From NCBI GenBank assembly GCA_003662645.1, contig QMYL01000007.1, positions 1 to 12,308 of the forward strand: 12,308 nt of DNA, read 5' to 3'. Below are positions 11,498 through 12,308 of the stretch, in pieces. The DNA is from Candidatus Bathyarchaeota archaeon (GTDB lineage Archaea; Thermoproteota; Bathyarchaeia; Bathyarchaeales; B26-1). Under the pieces are notes generated by a model, which made no database searches, was not told the origin of the DNA, and was given only the letters and a program-made list of their open reading frames with translations. Numbering within the stretch: position 1 is the first letter of the stretch; the number at the start of each line of letters is the position of its first letter. The position numbers were made by a program, and so were the translations under genes.

Positions 11498-12308
11498 CTA
11501 CATCTTCAGGCTCTCGATAAGCTGTAGAGAAGCCTCTATCTCCAGCTCGGCTGTTCCAGGGGCGACTATGCAATAAGCGTTTTCATATCCCCCCTCTTTG
11601 TAGTGTTTTCTCATAATCAGGTACATCCACATGCCGTTGGCAAGAGTGATCGGTATAACCTTGTCGGTCCAAGCTCTCCTCTTTATGATTAAGCCTATTT
11701 CGACGCTTACTTCATGTGGAAAAGTCACCAGGACGACGTCACCTATCCCTATAGCCTGAAGCTCAACCGGTATCTTCTCCATCCTCTCCCGTTCGGCGAG
11801 TATCTCCCTTAGAAGCGGGCTGTTAGCCGCGTTGAGAAATCTCAACTCGTCGTAAATCTTCTTCGCATCCCAGATCCTACCCTCAGCCCTCGCCTTATCA
11901 AAAAGCCTCTTCTTCTCCTCTATAATCTTGTCTATCTTTGAGAGGTCCGGGTATTCTCTCCAGTCAAGCTTGAGGATTTTACTGGCCACCCTGACCTTCG
12001 GATTCTCGATGGGCTGAGCCTTCTTCATAGCTTCCAGCACAGCCGTCGATAGTATAAGGCCTATCCTGTAAGCCTCTTTCAGCTCAGAGGTTTCCCTGCG
12101 GTGGTATGTCCGCACATCCCCTCCGCATCCAGAGGTGAAAAGGCAGACCGCTCCTGTCGCCTGCTCCACAAAGTAGGATGTATAGCCGGGGTAGCCCGCC
12201 GAGATCAACGGTCCGAACGATGCAACCGCGTGGCAGGCGTAATTAACCAGAACGGCTAAAGGCTTCTTCCTTTCAGAGTCGTCTACACGCAACACGCTTA
12301 CCTCAGGG
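11498..12308 (-). CDS. Neutral/alkaline ceramidase-family protein, 5' part outside window
   Basis: Partial gene: the frame stays open through the right edge, where it reads PEVSVLRVDDSERKKPLAV, so the GTG at 12295 is not the true start. The visible ~269 residues match the neutral (non-lysosomal) ceramidase N-terminal-domain family. NYACHA (18-23 from that GTG) holds the zinc-ligand-type His, SGCGGDVRTY (55-64) occupies the GDV active-site loop, FPHEVSVEIG (192-201) the PGE-type Glu, and KEGGYENAYCIVAPG (233-247) the GGYE motif with a candidate Tyr ligand. A charged, coiled-coil-like insert fills 112-175. Known members hydrolyse the amide bond of ceramides; archaeal and bacterial relatives have mostly unknown substrates and likely act on other amides or lipids. 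The catalytic assignments are by analogy. It is convergent with the feo operon. Confidence 0.85.
   Translation of the reverse strand, partial: PEVSVLRVDDSERKKPLAVLVNYACHAVASFGPLISAGYPGYTSYFVEQATGAVCLFTSGCGGDVRTYHRRETSELKEAYRIGLILSTAVLEAMKKAQPIENPKVRVASKILKLDWREYPDLSKIDKIIEEKKRLFDKARAEGRIWDAKKIYDELRFLNAANSPLLREILAERERMEKIPVELQAIGIGDVVLVTFPHEVSVEIGLIIKRRAWTDKVIPITLANGMWMYLIMRKHYKEGGYENAYCIVAPGTAELEIEASLQLIESLKM

Noticed and set aside
1..12308. CRISPR array, tRNA, rRNA or intact insertion sequence
   Set aside because: No regularly spaced direct repeats, no cloverleaf-like segments, no conserved rRNA stretches and no intact transposase were seen on either strand.

Overview
The window looks like chromosomal DNA from an uncultured archaeon, probably a thermophilic or anaerobic member of the Thermoproteota/Bathyarchaeia-like lineages. 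The reasons are A/T-rich TATA-type boxes about 25-40 bp upstream of several starts, one likely leaderless gene, GTG and TTG starts with strong GGAGG-type ribosome sites, T-tract rather than hairpin terminators, and a gene mix (CooC, split FeoB, DUF6259-type hydrolase, ceramidase-family protein) common in such genomes. The taxonomic placement is inference.

Layout, left to right. (1) 111-2312, minus strand: a two-gene carbohydrate unit, a xylose-isomerase-like TIM-barrel isomerase/epimerase followed by a Gfo/Idh/MocA dehydrogenase, with a perfect 9-bp inverted repeat between them. (2) 2313-2910: a spacer holding a frameshifted RelE/ParE-type toxin. (3) 2983-3744, plus: a CooC-type nickel-insertion ATPase with its CxC motif. 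(4) 3745-4081: a spacer with a trace of a zinc-ribbon protein and a promoter overlapped by a 19-bp palindrome. (5) 4082-4852, plus: a methyltransferase anchored by two N-terminal membrane helices. (6) 4853-5315: a spacer with probable remnants, including a possible transposase (TnpB-like) tail. (7) 5316-7448, minus: a 710-residue intracellular glycoside-hydrolase-like protein, apparently leaderless. (8) 7449-8170: a spacer with a decayed multi-pass membrane protein gene on the minus strand. (9) 8180-11205, plus: a compact ferrous iron uptake operon, feoA-feoA-feoB(GTPase)-feoB(membrane)-small membrane protein. It is preceded by a TATA box and a TTAGGT-TT-ACCTAA palindrome that resembles operators of the DtxR/IdeR/MntR iron and manganese repressors. 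(10) 11498-12308, minus: the C-terminal part of a neutral-ceramidase-family protein that runs off the right edge.

The feo operon is the best-supported functional system. Two FeoA SH3-like proteins, a free-standing FeoB G-protein domain and a free-standing FeoB membrane core are translated from overlapping reading frames, so FeoB activity would be assembled from two polypeptides. An unrecognised four-helix membrane protein completes the operon. Iron control is suggested by the operator. The sugar genes, the hydrolase and the ceramidase-like protein suggest a heterotroph using complex organic matter, while CooC implies a nickel CO dehydrogenase encoded elsewhere.

A recurring theme is that the long spacers carry decayed genes (toxin, zinc ribbon, possible transposase tail, membrane protein), which suggests an accessory, gene-turnover region rather than a stable housekeeping locus. 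Some of the single-base frameshifts could instead be assembly errors.
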